DNA of 55,593 bases from Acidobacteriota bacterium. GTDB taxonomy: Bacteria; Acidobacteriota; UBA4820; DSQY01. The notes beneath the pieces are model-generated. The model did no database searches. It saw only the letters and a program-made list of their open reading frames with translations, and was not told the origin of the DNA. Where the stretch lies: the NCBI GenBank assembly GCA_021778515.1, contig JAJYCJ010000010.1, positions 1 to 55,593 on the forward strand, read 5' to 3'. Each line of letters begins with the position of its first letter. Position 1 is the first letter of the stretch. Both the position numbers and the translations under genes were made by a program. Positions 8,995-20,434 of this stretch are shown here, piece after piece.

Positions 8995-11900
8995 ATGGGG
9001 AGATGGAGAATGGACGGCAAACACGCGGAGTGCAGGTTCTTCGGGGTCAACGGATTAGCCCTATTCAAGCACGGGGTGGCGGCCAGCCTTGTGGCGCTGG
9101 GTCTCGCCTTGCTGGCGGGGGTTCCGGCGCTCGCTGGTACCGACGTGTGGACTAGCAACGGGCCGTACGGCGGCCAAATCATGGCCCTGGCCATCAACCC
9201 GCAGAGCCCCAGTACGCTGTACGCGGGTACCAGTGGCGGCGTCTTTGAAAGCACCGATAGCGGGGCCACCTGGAGCGCCATCAACAACGGCTTGGGCAAC
9301 CTTGGTGTTAACTCCTTGGCGATTAACTCACAGAACCCGTCTACGCTTTACGCGGGAACCGATGGGGGCGTATACGAGAGCACCGACGGCGGGGCGAATT
9401 GGACCGCAATTAACAACGGCCTGACGAATCTCAACGTGCAGGCCCTGGCCATCAATCCCCAGACCCCGTCTACGCTCTACGCGGGCACATACCAGGGTGG
9501 TGTCTTTGAGAGTACCGACGGGGGGGCCACCTGGGCCACCGTCAACAACGGATTGATCAACACCTACGTTTGGGCCTTGGCCATCAACCCCCAGAACCCC
9601 GCTACGCTCTACGCGGGCACCCTGGGAAGCGGCGTATTCGAAAGCACCGACGGGGGGGCCACCTGGGCCGCCAACAACAGCGGATTATTAGGCAACGTTT
9701 ATGCCCTGGCGATTAACCCGCAGAACCCCACCACAGTGTACGCGGGCACCCAAGGCGGCGTCTTTGAGAGCACTGATGGCGGGGCCACCTGGGCCGCCAT
9801 GGACAGCGGATTAAGCTATACCAACGTTCATGCCCTGGCGATTAACCCGCAGAACCCCACCACGCTGTACGCGGGTACCCTGGGGGGCGGCGGGGTCTTT
9901 CAGAGCACCGACGGGGGGACAACCTGGAGCGTGATCCAGAACGGCTTGAGCGACGATAGTGTTTACTCCTTGGCGATCAACCCCCAGAACCCGTCTACGC
10001 TGTACGCGGGCACCTTGGCCGGCGGGGTCTTTCAGAGCACCGATGGCGGAGCCACCTGGAACGCCATCAACAACGGTTTGGGCCACTACTGCAACGTTTA
10101 CTCCCTGGCCATCAATCCCCAGACCTCGTCTACGCTCTACGCGGGCACATACCAGGGTGGTGTCTTTGAGAGCACTGATGGCGGGGCCACCTGGAACGCC
10201 ATCAACAGCGGATTAAGCTATACCAACGTTTATGCCCTGGCGATTAACCCGCAGAACCCCACCACGCTGTACGTGGGTACCCTGTGGGGCGGCGTCTTTG
10301 AGAGCACCGACGGGGGGGCCACCTGGGCCGCCAACAACAGCGGATTAAGCAATACCAACGTTTATGCCCTGGCGATTAACCCGCAGAACCCCACCACAGT
10401 GTACGCGGGCACCCAAGGCGGCGTCTTTGAGAGCACTGATGGCGGGGCCACCTGGAACGCGAGCTTGGTCTGGGGGTATGTTTTCACCTTGGCCATCAAT
10501 CCGCAGAACCCCACCACGGTGTACGCGGGAACCCAAGGGGGCGTATTTGAGAGTACCGACGGGGGGGCAACCTGGATCACCGTCAACAACGGATTTAACG
10601 GATTGTCCAGCACCAACGTTAGGGCCCTGGTGATCAACCCGCAGAGCCCCACAACGCTGTACGCCGGTACCGATGGCGGCGCCTATGAGAGCACCAATGG
10701 AGGGGAGACCTGGAGCGCCATCAACAACGGCTTGGGTAACCTCGGTGTTCTCTCCTTGGCGATTAACCCGCAGAACCCCACCACAGTGTACGCGGGCACC
10801 CAAGGCGGCCCCGTCTTTTCCATCACCCTCACAACGACCTGCACCCTCTCCTGCACAGCCACCGTGCCCAGCACGGGCCAGGTGAACGCGCCCATCTCCT
10901 TCCAATCGACGGCTACGCCCTCGGCGGGCTGCACGGGCACGCCCACGTACTCTTGGAACTTCGGCGACGGTGGCACCTCCACCGAGCAGAACGCGACGCA
11001 CGCGTACAGCACGGCGAATACCTACAACTGGACCATGACCGCCTCCCTGCCCAGCGGAGCGACGTGCCAGAAGACGGGCACCATCACCATTACCGCGACC
11101 CCACCAACCACCGGCGGTCTTGCGGGAACGATCGGGATCTGGGACGGTACGACGATGTGGCCGCTGGATGGGAGCGCGGTCAAGAGCATTGCGGTCACCC
11201 TGACCGACCTGTCGGGGAACAACCCCCGCCAGGCGACCGTCACCGGTGCCTCCTATTCCATCACCGGCGTTCCGGCCGGGACCTACAACGTGACCGCCTC
11301 CATCATCTACATCGACAACGTAACGGTGAGCAACGTGGCGAACTGCCTAGGCGATCAAGGCTGTAACGCCTCCGCGCTGGCGAAGACGACCACCTTCACG
11401 GTACAGGCTTCGGTCTCAGCCGCAAGCACGACGCATTTTGACCTGCGCCTGCCCCTCCCTATAGTGATGCTTCACGGCGTTCGAAGCTGCTATCAGATGT
11501 GGTACAGCCCTGATGTGACCGACCAGGGCCACTGGGATAACTACGCACGCAGCCATGGGCGGATCGTGTTCACGCCTAACTATACCTGGTACGGCTTAGC
11601 CGCTTGGTCATATCGAGCGGATGAAGTCGTAAACCAAGTGAGCAGCGACTTCCAGTCCCTCTCCCATGCCGTTACGGGTTCGTCTTATCCACCCTGGTAT
11701 ATCATCGCGCACAGCATGGGCGGCCTTGTTTCACGGGTAATCGTGTCGGGGCCGTCCGCACACGATCCGCTTGTTGAAAAGCTAGCCGGCATTTACGAAC
11801 TGGGCACGCCCAATAGCGGTTCGGACTTTTGGGGGCTAGCACCATACACTTGTCTCAGTTTCCTGGATACAGACTCCATAGAAGGTTACTACGACGACAA

Positions 11901-14900
11901 CCACTCGTTCCAAAAGGGATTCAATACCGACTATCCCAACCTCGGCACCGTTCCTGTGCAGACGTTTGTGGGCAGCATTTGTGCGCCTAACGTGGCGGGG
12001 TGCATTCCACTGCCGACGGACTTTGTGGTTTCTCACGACTCAACAAGGCACATTTGGAGACGACTGGAGACTTTCGCTTCCGATGGCTCGGTAGAGCTGA
12101 TGGTGAACGTCGACAGTCAAGGCTCTCCGCTTCTTATGACAGAGGAAGAGCCTCTCCCCCTCTTTCACTGGGATGAAGGCAGCCCTCTGGATCTCGGCAC
12201 CCTCAATACTATCCTCGGGAGTACCCTGGCAAGGGCTGCGCACGGGCCACACTCTGGCGCCACGCATTATCCAGCAACCCCCACCCAGGCATCCATTACA
12301 TCCGCCCCCCAGCTCTTTACTGTCGTTAACTCGGCCGTCACCCTCCCGGCAGGCGAAGCCCAGACCGTTTCTTTCTCCATTTCGGGGACCGATAGCCTGG
12401 TCGTGAGCATTCTGTGGGGCTCTTCTTCAGGAACGGCCACGCTGATCAGCCCCGCCGGAACGCCGGTGAACTTCTCGGATCCTTCCTCGAACGAAGGGGC
12501 CGATTACAGCGGCGGTGGATACTCCGGCATGTCGCTCCTCAACCCCGCTCCGGGGACATGGAAGGTGTCTCTGACCAGCCCATCGGGTGGTCCCGCGGCA
12601 GTGTTCGTTCAGGAGGACGGCGTCTTCGGGTTGCAGTCGGCTGTGGCACAGGGGCTGCTACCACTGGGCAGCAAGGCCCACCTGGTCGGCGTATGGAGCG
12701 GCGATTCCTCCCTCGTCTCAGGAGCGTCCGAAGCGGCAACGGTATACGACGCCAACGGCAGCGTCGTCGCGACGGTGCCCCTTTACGACGACGGCCAGCA
12801 CTCGGACGGGGCCCCAGGCGACGGCACCTTTGGGGGGGACACGCCCGCCATCAGCGTCCCCGGACACTACACGGTAGTCCTACAGGCCGAAGGCTCCTAC
12901 AACGGTGTACCGTTCATGCGGTGGGCTTCGAGCGCCTTCGATGTGCAGGGCTCTTCTCCCATCTTCACGGGGCAGTTCTCCGACTCCGCCGTGGACGGCA
13001 ACGGGACCGGCACGGTGGACACCCTTCAGGAGACCATTGGGCTGAACCTTCCGGCGGCGGGCGACTTCACGGTAGTGGGCGATTTGGTGGATAGCCAAGG
13101 GTATCCGGTGGCCCATGCAGTGGCCGCCGTCCAGGCCACCGTTGCCGGCGCCGCCACGGCCGACCTCAATTTCTTTGTTCTGGGGGTGGCTTGCGGCCAT
13201 TTCAGCGGTCCCCTCTCAGTCACCAACCTGCGCGTAGAAGACGGTTCTAGCCTGGCGCTGCTGGATGTGTGGACCAGTACCGTTCAGACGCAGAGTTACG
13301 ACGGAGCGGCGTTCGGATGCAACTCTAGCCAGAACGTCGGTCCGACGATCAACGGCCTCTCACCAAACGTGGCCATGCCGGGACAGACCAAGAACGTGGT
13401 GGTCAGCGGCACGGGCTTCCAGAATGGCTGCACGGTGGCTTTTTCGGGTTCGGGGGTAAGCTCTGGCACGGTGCAGTGGCTAGAGGACGGCGCCCTCGTG
13501 GTCTCGACGCAGGTCGCCAGTTCGGCGGCACCGGGCAGCTACGATGTCACGATCACTAACCCCGACGGCAAGAGCGTCACAGGAAGCGGCCTCTTCATAG
13601 TGGCGGCTGACCAGCCGCCCACCGTGACCTTCACGAGCCCATCCGATGGCCAGACCGTGCAGGGAACAGTCATCGTCTCGGCCAGCGCGGCCGACGACGG
13701 GAGTGTCTCCGAGGTGGACTTCTTCGTCGATGGGACCCAGACCGCGGCGGTCAGCGCCTTCCCCTACCGGTTCACCTGGGATACGACGTTAGTGACTCCA
13801 GGGCAGCACACACTAACTGCGGCAGCGACGGATGATGCGGGTCTCGGCAGCCAGGCGACCATCACGGTGACCGTCTCCCAAGCCAGCACTCCCCTCTCCG
13901 TCACGGTCTCCGCACAGCCCTCTTCCGGACCTCCGCCGCTGGCCGTGACGCTGAACGCCATTGCCTCCGGCGGCACGCCCCCCTACACCTACACCTGGAA
14001 CTTCGGCGACGGCTCGGGCGCGGCTACGGGTCGGCAGGTGAGCCACACCTACGCCGGGGAAGGGAACTTCGCGGCGACGGTCACCGTGCAGGACGGCGCC
14101 GGGGCGAATACCACCGGGGCGGCTTCCATTCATGTGGGCTACCCCTTCACCGTGGGGGCCGCGGCCGACCCCACCTCTGGACCGGCTCCCCTCGCCGTTC
14201 ATTTCATGGGAGGCGCGGACAACGGCACACCCCCCTATACCTACGATTGGGACTTCGGAGACGGTTCTCCCCATGCTTCCACCTTGGTTGCGGATCACAC
14301 CTACGCCACGGCCGGCACCTATACCGCCACCTTCTCGGCCAAAGACTCGGGCGGCGCCTGGCGCTCCAAGAGCCTGACCATTTCGGTGGAAACCCCGCAG
14401 CCCTTGCAGGTGAGCGCCACGGCCGACACAACCTCCGGGACGGCCCCTCTAGCCGTCACCCTCACGGCGTCGGCCTCCGGCGGGACCGCTCCCTACAGCT
14501 ACGCCTGGTCCTTTGGGGACGGGGAGTCCACCTCCGGCAATCCAGAGGCCCATACCTACGCTTCGGCGGGGAGCTTCACGGCCACCGTAACAGCGACCGA
14601 CAGCTCCACCCCGGCCAAGACGGCGACCGCCTCGGTCACGATTCAGGTGACCAGCCCCATCAACCCGCCCCTGCTCTCCGGCGTCATCAAAACCACGGCC
14701 CCGTTCCGGCTCAAGATCTCCGGCGGAAACTTCCATCCCGACGTGAAGGTGTACATCGGATCCGATGTCGCTCCGTGGAGCAAGGTCGTCTACAAGAGCA
14801 GCGGTCTGCTGGTCGTGAAGGGCGGCGCGTCGCTGAAGGCGCGTTTCGCCAAGGGGGCGCCGCAGAAGCTGACGGTCGTGAACGGCGACGGCGGCAGCGC

Positions 14901-14922
14901 GTCCATCCAGTTCACGAGGTAG
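8995..14922 (+). CDS. Secreted multidomain protein: BNR/sialidase-like beta-propeller repeats, PKD domains, alpha/beta-hydrolase (lipase-like) domain, Ig-like domains, C-terminal IPT-like module
   Basis: Repeats of '[37 protein letters not shown]'; PKD '[20 protein letters not shown]'; lipase nucleophile '[12 protein letters not shown]'; 3 more PKD domains; signal peptide-like N-terminus. Confidence 0.9.
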   Translation: MGRWRMDGKHAECRFFGVNGLALFKHGVAASLVALGLALLAGVPALAGTDVWTSNGPYGGQIMALAINPQSPSTLYAGTSGGVFESTDSGATWSAINNGLGNLGVNSLAINSQNPSTLYAGTDGGVYESTDGGANWTAINNGLTNLNVQALAINPQTPSTLYAGTYQGGVFESTDGGATWATVNNGLINTYVWALAINPQNPATLYAGTLGSGVFESTDGGATWAANNSGLLGNVYALAINPQNPTTVYAGTQGGVFESTDGGATWAAMDSGLSYTNVHALAINPQNPTTLYAGTLGGGGVFQSTDGGTTWSVIQNGLSDDSVYSLAINPQNPSTLYAGTLAGGVFQSTDGGATWNAINNGLGHYCNVYSLAINPQTSSTLYAGTYQGGVFESTDGGATWNAINSGLSYTNVYALAINPQNPTTLYVGTLWGGVFESTDGGATWAANNSGLSNTNVYALAINPQNPTTVYAGTQGGVFESTDGGATWNASLVWGYVFTLAINPQNPTTVYAGTQGGVFESTDGGATWITVNNGFNGLSSTNVRALVINPQSPTTLYAGTDGGAYESTNGGETWSAINNGLGNLGVLSLAINPQNPTTVYAGTQGGPVFSITLTTTCTLSCTATVPSTGQVNAPISFQSTATPSAGCTGTPTYSWNFGDGGTSTEQNATHAYSTANTYNWTMTASLPSGATCQKTGTITITATPPTTGGLAGTIGIWDGTTMWPLDGSAVKSIAVTLTDLSGNNPRQATVTGASYSITGVPAGTYNVTASIIYIDNVTVSNVANCLGDQGCNASALAKTTTFTVQASVSAASTTHFDLRLPLPIVMLHGVRSCYQMWYSPDVTDQGHWDNYARSHGRIVFTPNYTWYGLAAWSYRADEVVNQVSSDFQSLSHAVTGSSYPPWYIIAHSMGGLVSRVIVSGPSAHDPLVEKLAGIYELGTPNSGSDFWGLAPYTCLSFLDTDSIEGYYDDNHSFQKGFNTDYPNLGTVPVQTFVGSICAPNVAGCIPLPTDFVVSHDSTRHIWRRLETFASDGSVELMVNVDSQGSPLLMTEEEPLPLFHWDEGSPLDLGTLNTILGSTLARAAHGPHSGATHYPATPTQASITSAPQLFTVVNSAVTLPAGEAQTVSFSISGTDSLVVSILWGSSSGTATLISPAGTPVNFSDPSSNEGADYSGGGYSGMSLLNPAPGTWKVSLTSPSGGPAAVFVQEDGVFGLQSAVAQGLLPLGSKAHLVGVWSGDSSLVSGASEAATVYDANGSVVATVPLYDDGQHSDGAPGDGTFGGDTPAISVPGHYTVVLQAEGSYNGVPFMRWASSAFDVQGSSPIFTGQFSDSAVDGNGTGTVDTLQETIGLNLPAAGDFTVVGDLVDSQGYPVAHAVAAVQATVAGAATADLNFFVLGVACGHFSGPLSVTNLRVEDGSSLALLDVWTSTVQTQSYDGAAFGCNSSQNVGPTINGLSPNVAMPGQTKNVVVSGTGFQNGCTVAFSGSGVSSGTVQWLEDGALVVSTQVASSAAPGSYDVTITNPDGKSVTGSGLFIVAADQPPTVTFTSPSDGQTVQGTVIVSASAADDGSVSEVDFFVDGTQTAAVSAFPYRFTWDTTLVTPGQHTLTAAATDDAGLGSQATITVTVSQASTPLSVTVSAQPSSGPPPLAVTLNAIASGGTPPYTYTWNFGDGSGAATGRQVSHTYAGEGNFAATVTVQDGAGANTTGAASIHVGYPFTVGAAADPTSGPAPLAVHFMGGADNGTPPYTYDWDFGDGSPHASTLVADHTYATAGTYTATFSAKDSGGAWRSKSLTISVETPQPLQVSATADTTSGTAPLAVTLTASASGGTAPYSYAWSFGDGESTSGNPEAHTYASAGSFTATVTATDSSTPAKTATASVTIQVTSPINPPLLSGVIKTTAPFRLKISGGNFHPDVKVYIGSDVAPWSKVVYKSSGLLVVKGGASLKARFAKGAPQKLTVVNGDGGSASIQFTR
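9178..10815 (+). repeat. 12 full plus 1 truncated in-frame BNR-type repeats (~129-138 bp each)
   Basis: Counted from 'LAINPQxPxTLYAGT' recurrences; stretches of near-identical DNA between units. Confidence 0.92.
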
Positions 14923-14947
14923 GACCACCTCTTTGTTGGGTAGCTTC

Positions 14948-14971
14948 GGGGGCAGGCTTCGGCCTGCCCCC
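14948..14971 (+). terminator. UUCG-capped hairpin after the 8995 gene
   Basis: GGGGGCAGGC-TTCG-GCCTGCCCCC, 10-bp perfect stem. Confidence 0.7.
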
Positions 14972-15049
14972 ATCCTTCCGAAGGGCGCACTCTACGAGAG
15001 GCAGAGGCCTCGGAAACCGTTTGGAAGGCGTCCATTTGGAGGTGTAACG

Positions 15050-15445
15050 ATGAGGACTTCACGATTCTTCGAAAGGAGGTGCCGGGGACACGGCCATTGG
15101 ATGATCGCTTTCACGAAGAGCTTGCGTCGGGCCGCGAGGGCCCTAGAAAGGGACAAGATGATCTTCCATCCGAAGAACCTCCACCACATCCTGGTGGCCG
15201 GCGCTGTCGCCGTCACCGTAGCCGTGGTGCTTTCCTACCTCGCGCCTGCCCCCAAAGCCTTGCACTTCGCAGTCAGGCAGAACCTTCTCGTGCTCTATCC
15301 GGCGAGCCCCATCCCCCAAGATGCCAACCATTCGTACCTCATCCTCATGGATCAGGATACTGGGCGCATTTGGGCCTACAAGGATTTGACCAGCAAGCCG
15401 ATCCTGATGGGCACAATGCGCATCGGTGAGGCGATGCAACAGTAG
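15050..15445 (+). CDS. Hypothetical membrane protein (one TM)
   Basis: ATG with GGAGGTGT upstream; 'HHILVAGAVAVTVAVVLSYLAPAP' TM segment followed by short extracytoplasmic region. Confidence 0.5.
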   Translation: MRTSRFFERRCRGHGHWMIAFTKSLRRAARALERDKMIFHPKNLHHILVAGAVAVTVAVVLSYLAPAPKALHFAVRQNLLVLYPASPIPQDANHSYLILMDQDTGRIWAYKDLTSKPILMGTMRIGEAMQQ

Positions 15446-16051
15446 GCCTGCACCGAACCAATCGACAGCAGACAAATGGAGATAGCGCTGCCACGCTGCA
15501 CCGCCTTGCCGGACCCCGCCTGGACGGGATGGCGGTTGGCTGGGCATGTTGGTCATCTGAGAGGAGGTGGAGCGATGGCCCATGGTGAGCGTCTGGCTGG
15601 CTGCGTAGGCAGGCGAAGCGGGAGACCGGGCAGGCGGGGGAGCTTGAAGCGTAGGAGCTCAGCGTGAGGTAGCCGCAACTCTTCCTGGGGGGCGGCGCCC
15701 TGGTGGAGAATGTGGCGGTGAGTCCGCCGGCGTTCTCGTTGGAAGACGTCAAGCCGCCTAGGCGGTGGGCATCACGCTGTCCATGCCCGTGCCACTCGGC
15801 TCAATCCCGTGAGAACATGGGGCAACGCACCAGAGGCGCCCAAGAGCGCGGGAGAGGCTGCCGAAAAGGCCGCGAAGGCGGGGCGTACTCCTGCCGAATC
15901 GCCCCGAAGTCCTGAAATCCGCTCCGAAGCCTTGCAGCGCCGCTCCCGACTGGCCCACGGGCGCCCGCCGGTCCAGAGTGTTTGCAGGGCACGAGCGCGG
16001 CCGTTGACGGGCCCGCCCTCCGGCTCGTACGCTCAGGAGCACGGAGGCGGC

Positions 16052-17770
16052 ATGGAGCGCGAGCGGATCGTGGGGGCCCTGGAGGCGCTGGCGGCGCTCT
16101 CCGAGCTGCTGGGGGAGAACCCGTTCAAGGCGCGGGCCTACGCCAACGCGGCCAGGACTCTCTCCAAGGCCTCGCGGCCGGTGGAGAGCTGGGGCGAGCC
16201 CGGCGTGCTGGAGGCCCTGCCCGGCGTGGGGAAGGCCATCGCCGAGAAGGTGCGCGAGCAGATCGCCACGGGCTCCGTGCACAAGCTGGAGGAGCTGCGG
16301 GCCAAGGTGCCGCCGGGCGTTAGGGAGCTCGTGGGGGTGCCGGGCCTCGGCCCGAAGAAGGCGGGGGTGCTCTGGCGCCAGCTCGGGCTCCAGTCGGCGG
16401 GCGAACTGGAGTACGCCTGCCTCGAGAACCGCCTCGTCTCCCTGCCGGGCTTCGGGCCCAAGACCCAGGCCAAGGTGCTGGAGGGGGTGCGTCTTCTCGC
16501 GGGCCGCCGGGGCAAGCTGCTCCTCCCCTCAGCGCTGGCGGCCCAGGCCGCCCTGGCCGCTCGGGTGGAGAGGGCCGCACGCGGCGCGCGCTGGCTCTTC
16601 GCGGGGGAGGCGGCGCGCCTCTGCCCCGTGGTGTCGGGCCTGGAGGTCGTTTTGGAAGCCGGCCGGGCGGAGGAGGCCGCGGCGGCCATGGGTCTCTCTC
16701 GGGCGGCGCCGGGCCTGTTTGTGGGGGAGAGCCCCGAGGGCGCGCCCCTGCGCCTCCGGGCCGCGGCCGCCGAGGGCCTGGGGTCGGCGGCGGTGTGGTT
16801 CGCCTCCGGGGAGCCCTTCCGCGAGGCCCTGCGCGCCGAGCTGGCCCGCAGCGGCCTGGCCTGGACGGAGGAGGGCCTTCTGCGGGAGGGCCGGGCCGTC
16901 CCCGCGCCCTCGGAGGAGGCCTTCTGGCGGGCGGCCGCGCGCTCGCCCATACCTCCCGAATGCCGGGAGTTGCCGGAGGCGCTGGAGGCGGACCTGTCGG
17001 AGGTCGTCGCCGAGGGCGATCTCCGGGGCGCCTTCCACGTGCACACCGACTGGAGTGACGGCGGCGCCACGCTGGAGGAGATGGTGGCCGCGGCGGAGGC
17101 GCTGGGCTGGGAGTACCTGGGCCTCTGCGACCACTCCGCCAGCGCCGTCTATGCCCACGGACTCGACCCGGAGAGGTTGGTGGCCCAGCGGGCGGCCATC
17201 GCCGACACGCAGGCGCGCCACCCCGGCATCGCCCTCTTCGCGGGCGTGGAGTCGGACATCCTGGGCGGGGGCGAGCTGGACTACTCCGATGAGCTGTTGG
17301 CCGCGCTGGACCTGGTGGTGGCCTCGGTGCACGGCCGCTTCGGCCTGGACGAGGAGGCCCAGACGACGCGCCTCGTGCGGGCCGTCTCCCATCCCGCCAC
17401 GACCATGCTCGGCCACCCGACGGGCAGGCTGCTCCTCTCCCGGGAGCCCTACGCTTACCGCTGGGAGGAGGTCGAGGAGGCACTGGTGTCCGCCGGCGCG
17501 GCCGTGGAGCTGAACGCCAACCCGCACCGGCTGGACGTGGACTGGACGCGCCTGCCCTCGCTGCGCCGGCGGGGCGTCCGTGTGGCGGTGAACCCGGACG
17601 CCCACTCGGTGGCGGGGCTGGCGGACGTCCGGTACGGGATCTGGGCGGCGCGCAAGGGGCTGGCGCGGCGCGGGGACATTCTGAACACGCTGGATCGAGA
17701 GGCCGTCGGGGCGTGGCTTCGGTCGAAAAAGGCGCGCCGACCCCAATCCCGCGATGGAGGAGGGGAATAG
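16052..17770 (+). CDS. polX: PolX-family protein (HhH + degenerate pol-beta-like domain + PHP)
   Basis: HhH 'VPGLGPKKAGVLWRQLG', 'LPGFGPKTQAKVLEGVR'; PHP motifs 'FHVHTDWSDG', 'CDHSASA', 'GVESDI', 'SVHGRF', 'GHPTGR', 'NPDAHS'; GGAGGC SD before ATG 16052. Confidence 0.85.
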   Translation: MERERIVGALEALAALSELLGENPFKARAYANAARTLSKASRPVESWGEPGVLEALPGVGKAIAEKVREQIATGSVHKLEELRAKVPPGVRELVGVPGLGPKKAGVLWRQLGLQSAGELEYACLENRLVSLPGFGPKTQAKVLEGVRLLAGRRGKLLLPSALAAQAALAARVERAARGARWLFAGEAARLCPVVSGLEVVLEAGRAEEAAAAMGLSRAAPGLFVGESPEGAPLRLRAAAAEGLGSAAVWFASGEPFREALRAELARSGLAWTEEGLLREGRAVPAPSEEAFWRAAARSPIPPECRELPEALEADLSEVVAEGDLRGAFHVHTDWSDGGATLEEMVAAAEALGWEYLGLCDHSASAVYAHGLDPERLVAQRAAIADTQARHPGIALFAGVESDILGGGELDYSDELLAALDLVVASVHGRFGLDEEAQTTRLVRAVSHPATTMLGHPTGRLLLSREPYAYRWEEVEEALVSAGAAVELNANPHRLDVDWTRLPSLRRRGVRVAVNPDAHSVAGLADVRYGIWAARKGLARRGDILNTLDREAVGAWLRSKKARRPQSRDGGGE

Positions 17771-18065
17771 CCGTGGAAGGCGCGACAGATCACGCACAGT
17801 GGAAAAGGGTGTCACACCCACTGAGGGATTGGGGGCCATCGACCCCGGACTGGATCCGGGGGAAGAGGGCATCAAGGGAGAGGTGGGGCCCCATCGGGCT
17901 TTGCCCGTGGGGCGGGGCCCCGCAGGGCAATCTCCCGAACCGCCGGGCTTAGCTCGCGGTTCGGGGGGGCAAGGCCATGGCCCTCCCCGTCCAGGGGACA
18001 ACGCCTCTCTGCCGTGAACCCGAGCGGTAGCCGGAGGCACCCGCGTTTCCATCGCGGAATTTGGG
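17741..18065. repeat. Repeat family B, copy 2 (325 bp)
   Basis: Left end CCCCAATCCCGCGATGG, right end CCATCGCGGAATTTGGG; colinear with copies 1 and 3. Confidence 0.88.
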
Positions 18066-18278
18066 GCCGAGGATGACGCCGCGCCGGCCTTTGGGGTATT
18101 GTAGGGTGACGGTTTCGCCCGAAGGGGGTCGCGCGATGGACTCGGCACACGCTCAGCACTCAGCGCCAGTTCCCGAGGCCGGAGCGCCTCCCGCGGGGCG
18201 GCGCCCCGTGAGGTCCCTCCTCTTCTCATCCTTCATCCTTCATCGATCATCGCCTTTTCTTCCACAGGGAGCCGGCCG

Positions 18279-19571
18279 ATGAACTGGAAAGCCTTCTTCG
18301 GATTCATTGCCCTCGTGGTGCTCTTCGTGGCCGGCGTCGGCCTGCTCATGTTCCTGCGGCGCCCCTCGGCCATGACCTTCTTCTTCACGGCCGACACCCA
18401 GGGCTACCTGGTGCCCTGCGGGTGCAAGGTGATCCCCGCCGGAGGGCTGGCGCGGCGCGCCACCGTGCTGGATGCCCTCAGAAAGAGCAACGGCGGCGAG
18501 CGGGTCGTCCCCGTCGAGGTGACCCACGGCTTTGCGGACCGGGGGCCGGGCCGCGCCCTGCTCAACGAGGAGATGGGGCGGTTCTTCGCGAGGGAGGGCT
18601 ACCTCGTGGGCCTGGGAAGCTACGACCTCCTCCTCGGGATCCCGGCCCTGCGCGAGGCCGCGCCCGGCGTGCCGCTCTATTTGGCGGGCGAGAAGGGGCT
18701 TCCCGGCTCGAAGGAGTTCCGGCTGGGCGGCTGGGGATGGGGCCCCATCGGCGACCAGGGGGCCCGGCTTCGCGTGATCTTCCTGGCCGAAACCGCGCCC
18801 GGAGGCGTGTCCATCGGTGACCCGCTGGAGGCCTACCGCCGGGAGGTCGCCGAGCATCCCTCGGAGAGGACCATCGTGGTGGGCCAGCTCAGCCCCAAAA
18901 CGCTGACGGAGCTGTTCAAGATGCAGCCTCCCCCTCTGCTGGTGGTGGCCCAGTGGCAGACCGACGTGACCAGCATGCCCCAGGCCGTCGGGCCGTCCTG
19001 GGTGCTCTTCATGGGTGACCGGGGCCGAAGGTCGGCCACGGCGAGGATCCAGTGGACGGGGAAGGAGTTCAACGTCCTGCCCACCATCCGCTACCTGGGC
19101 CCCGAAGTGGCCTCGGTGCCCGCCGTCGAGCGGGAGGTCGCGCAGGTGCTCGACCAGGTGGCGGCGGTGAACAAGGCCGCCCTGGCCAAGCTCTCCCACC
19201 CGGCCGCCCCCGGCCGCGCCTACGTGGGCTCCGCCGGCTGCAAGACCTGCCACGCCGAGGCGCACAAGACCTGGTCCCTCTCCAGCCACGCCAGGGCCAC
19301 GGCGGACCTCGCCATCGACCACCAGCAGCAGAACCCCGCGTGCCTCCAGTGCCACGCCACCGCGCTGGGCGAGCCGGGCGGCTATCCCCAGGCCTCGGTG
19401 GACCTGGCCGGCGTGGGGTGCGAGGCCTGCCACGGCCCCGGCGAGGGCCACCCCGGCCGGGCCATGGAGATGCAGCCCGCCGGCCCCCAGGCCTGCGGAG
19501 CCTGCCACACGCCCCGCGATTCTCCCCTGTTCGACGCGGCGGGCTACTGGAAGCTCATTCAGCACAAATAG
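18279..19571 (+). CDS. Tetraheme c-type cytochrome with N-terminal metallophosphatase/UshA-like region
   Basis: Four CxxCH motifs (CKTCH, CLQCH, CEACH, CGACH); N-terminal TM then 'FFFTADTQGYLVPCGCKVIPAGGLARRATVLDALRK'. Confidence 0.85.
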   Translation: MNWKAFFGFIALVVLFVAGVGLLMFLRRPSAMTFFFTADTQGYLVPCGCKVIPAGGLARRATVLDALRKSNGGERVVPVEVTHGFADRGPGRALLNEEMGRFFAREGYLVGLGSYDLLLGIPALREAAPGVPLYLAGEKGLPGSKEFRLGGWGWGPIGDQGARLRVIFLAETAPGGVSIGDPLEAYRREVAEHPSERTIVVGQLSPKTLTELFKMQPPPLLVVAQWQTDVTSMPQAVGPSWVLFMGDRGRRSATARIQWTGKEFNVLPTIRYLGPEVASVPAVEREVAQVLDQVAAVNKAALAKLSHPAAPGRAYVGSAGCKTCHAEAHKTWSLSSHARATADLAIDHQQQNPACLQCHATALGEPGGYPQASVDLAGVGCEACHGPGEGHPGRAMEMQPAGPQACGACHTPRDSPLFDAAGYWKLIQHK

Positions 19572-20434
19572 GAAGGGGGCCGGCTCGGCGGCGGCAGGGC
19601 GAAGGTCCCTCCCGCCGTGAGCGTCACCCCTTGGCCTCCTCAAGCGCGCTTCTGGCACGGGGTCCCGCCATCGCAGGAGCGCTCTCCAGAGCGCGATTCG
19701 TCCAAGACGCCACCGCCCTCACCGCGGCGAGCCGGCCGATCGCTTTCGGCGCCCGGGCCAGGAGGCGGCGTCGCCGGGGCGAAAGGCTGGATTGTTGAAC
19801 TGGCATTGAATAGGACTTGTTCAGACATGACGGGACTGGCCTCTTCGGCGTTCTGGCCTTTCGCCCCGCCGCCGCGCGCGTCCTGGCTCGCCCTTCGGGC
19901 GGCCGGCTCTTGTGACTTCGAAGGACCGCCCACCCCCCCTCCCTGGGTGCGCCGATGGCGGCGGACCTTCTGCGTTGTCAGTATCGGCGCCCACATCCTC
20001 AGCGTACGCAAAGTACGCTTGCGGTGTGGTCGCCTCACCTTCCTAGCATAAGGCCCACCGGCGTTGGGACGCCGCTTTCCGCCTTGAGCGGCAAGCGGGT
20101 GGCGCGACGCCAGGGGAAGGGGAGCGGGGGAACGGGGAGGTTCGCCCGCGCAGAGGGCATCCCGCGTGAGAGCAAGGAGGGGCCTCGGCCCCTGTCACCC
20201 CTTGGCCCTCTCCAGCGGTCTCCCTGCACGGGGTCCCGCGGTTGAAGGGACGCGCCTTCCTCCCTCCGGTGGAAGGCATTGCGCAACTCCGGCGCGCCCC
20301 CGCACTCAGGGGAGGCCTTGGGGCAGCCGCCGGGGCGCGCACAGATCAGGCTTTTCTTCGCGTTCGGCGATTCTTCTCGGTGCCTCTGTGTCTCTGTGGT
20401 GAATGGAGGTGGGTTCGGGTCCCTCTTCGGCGGT

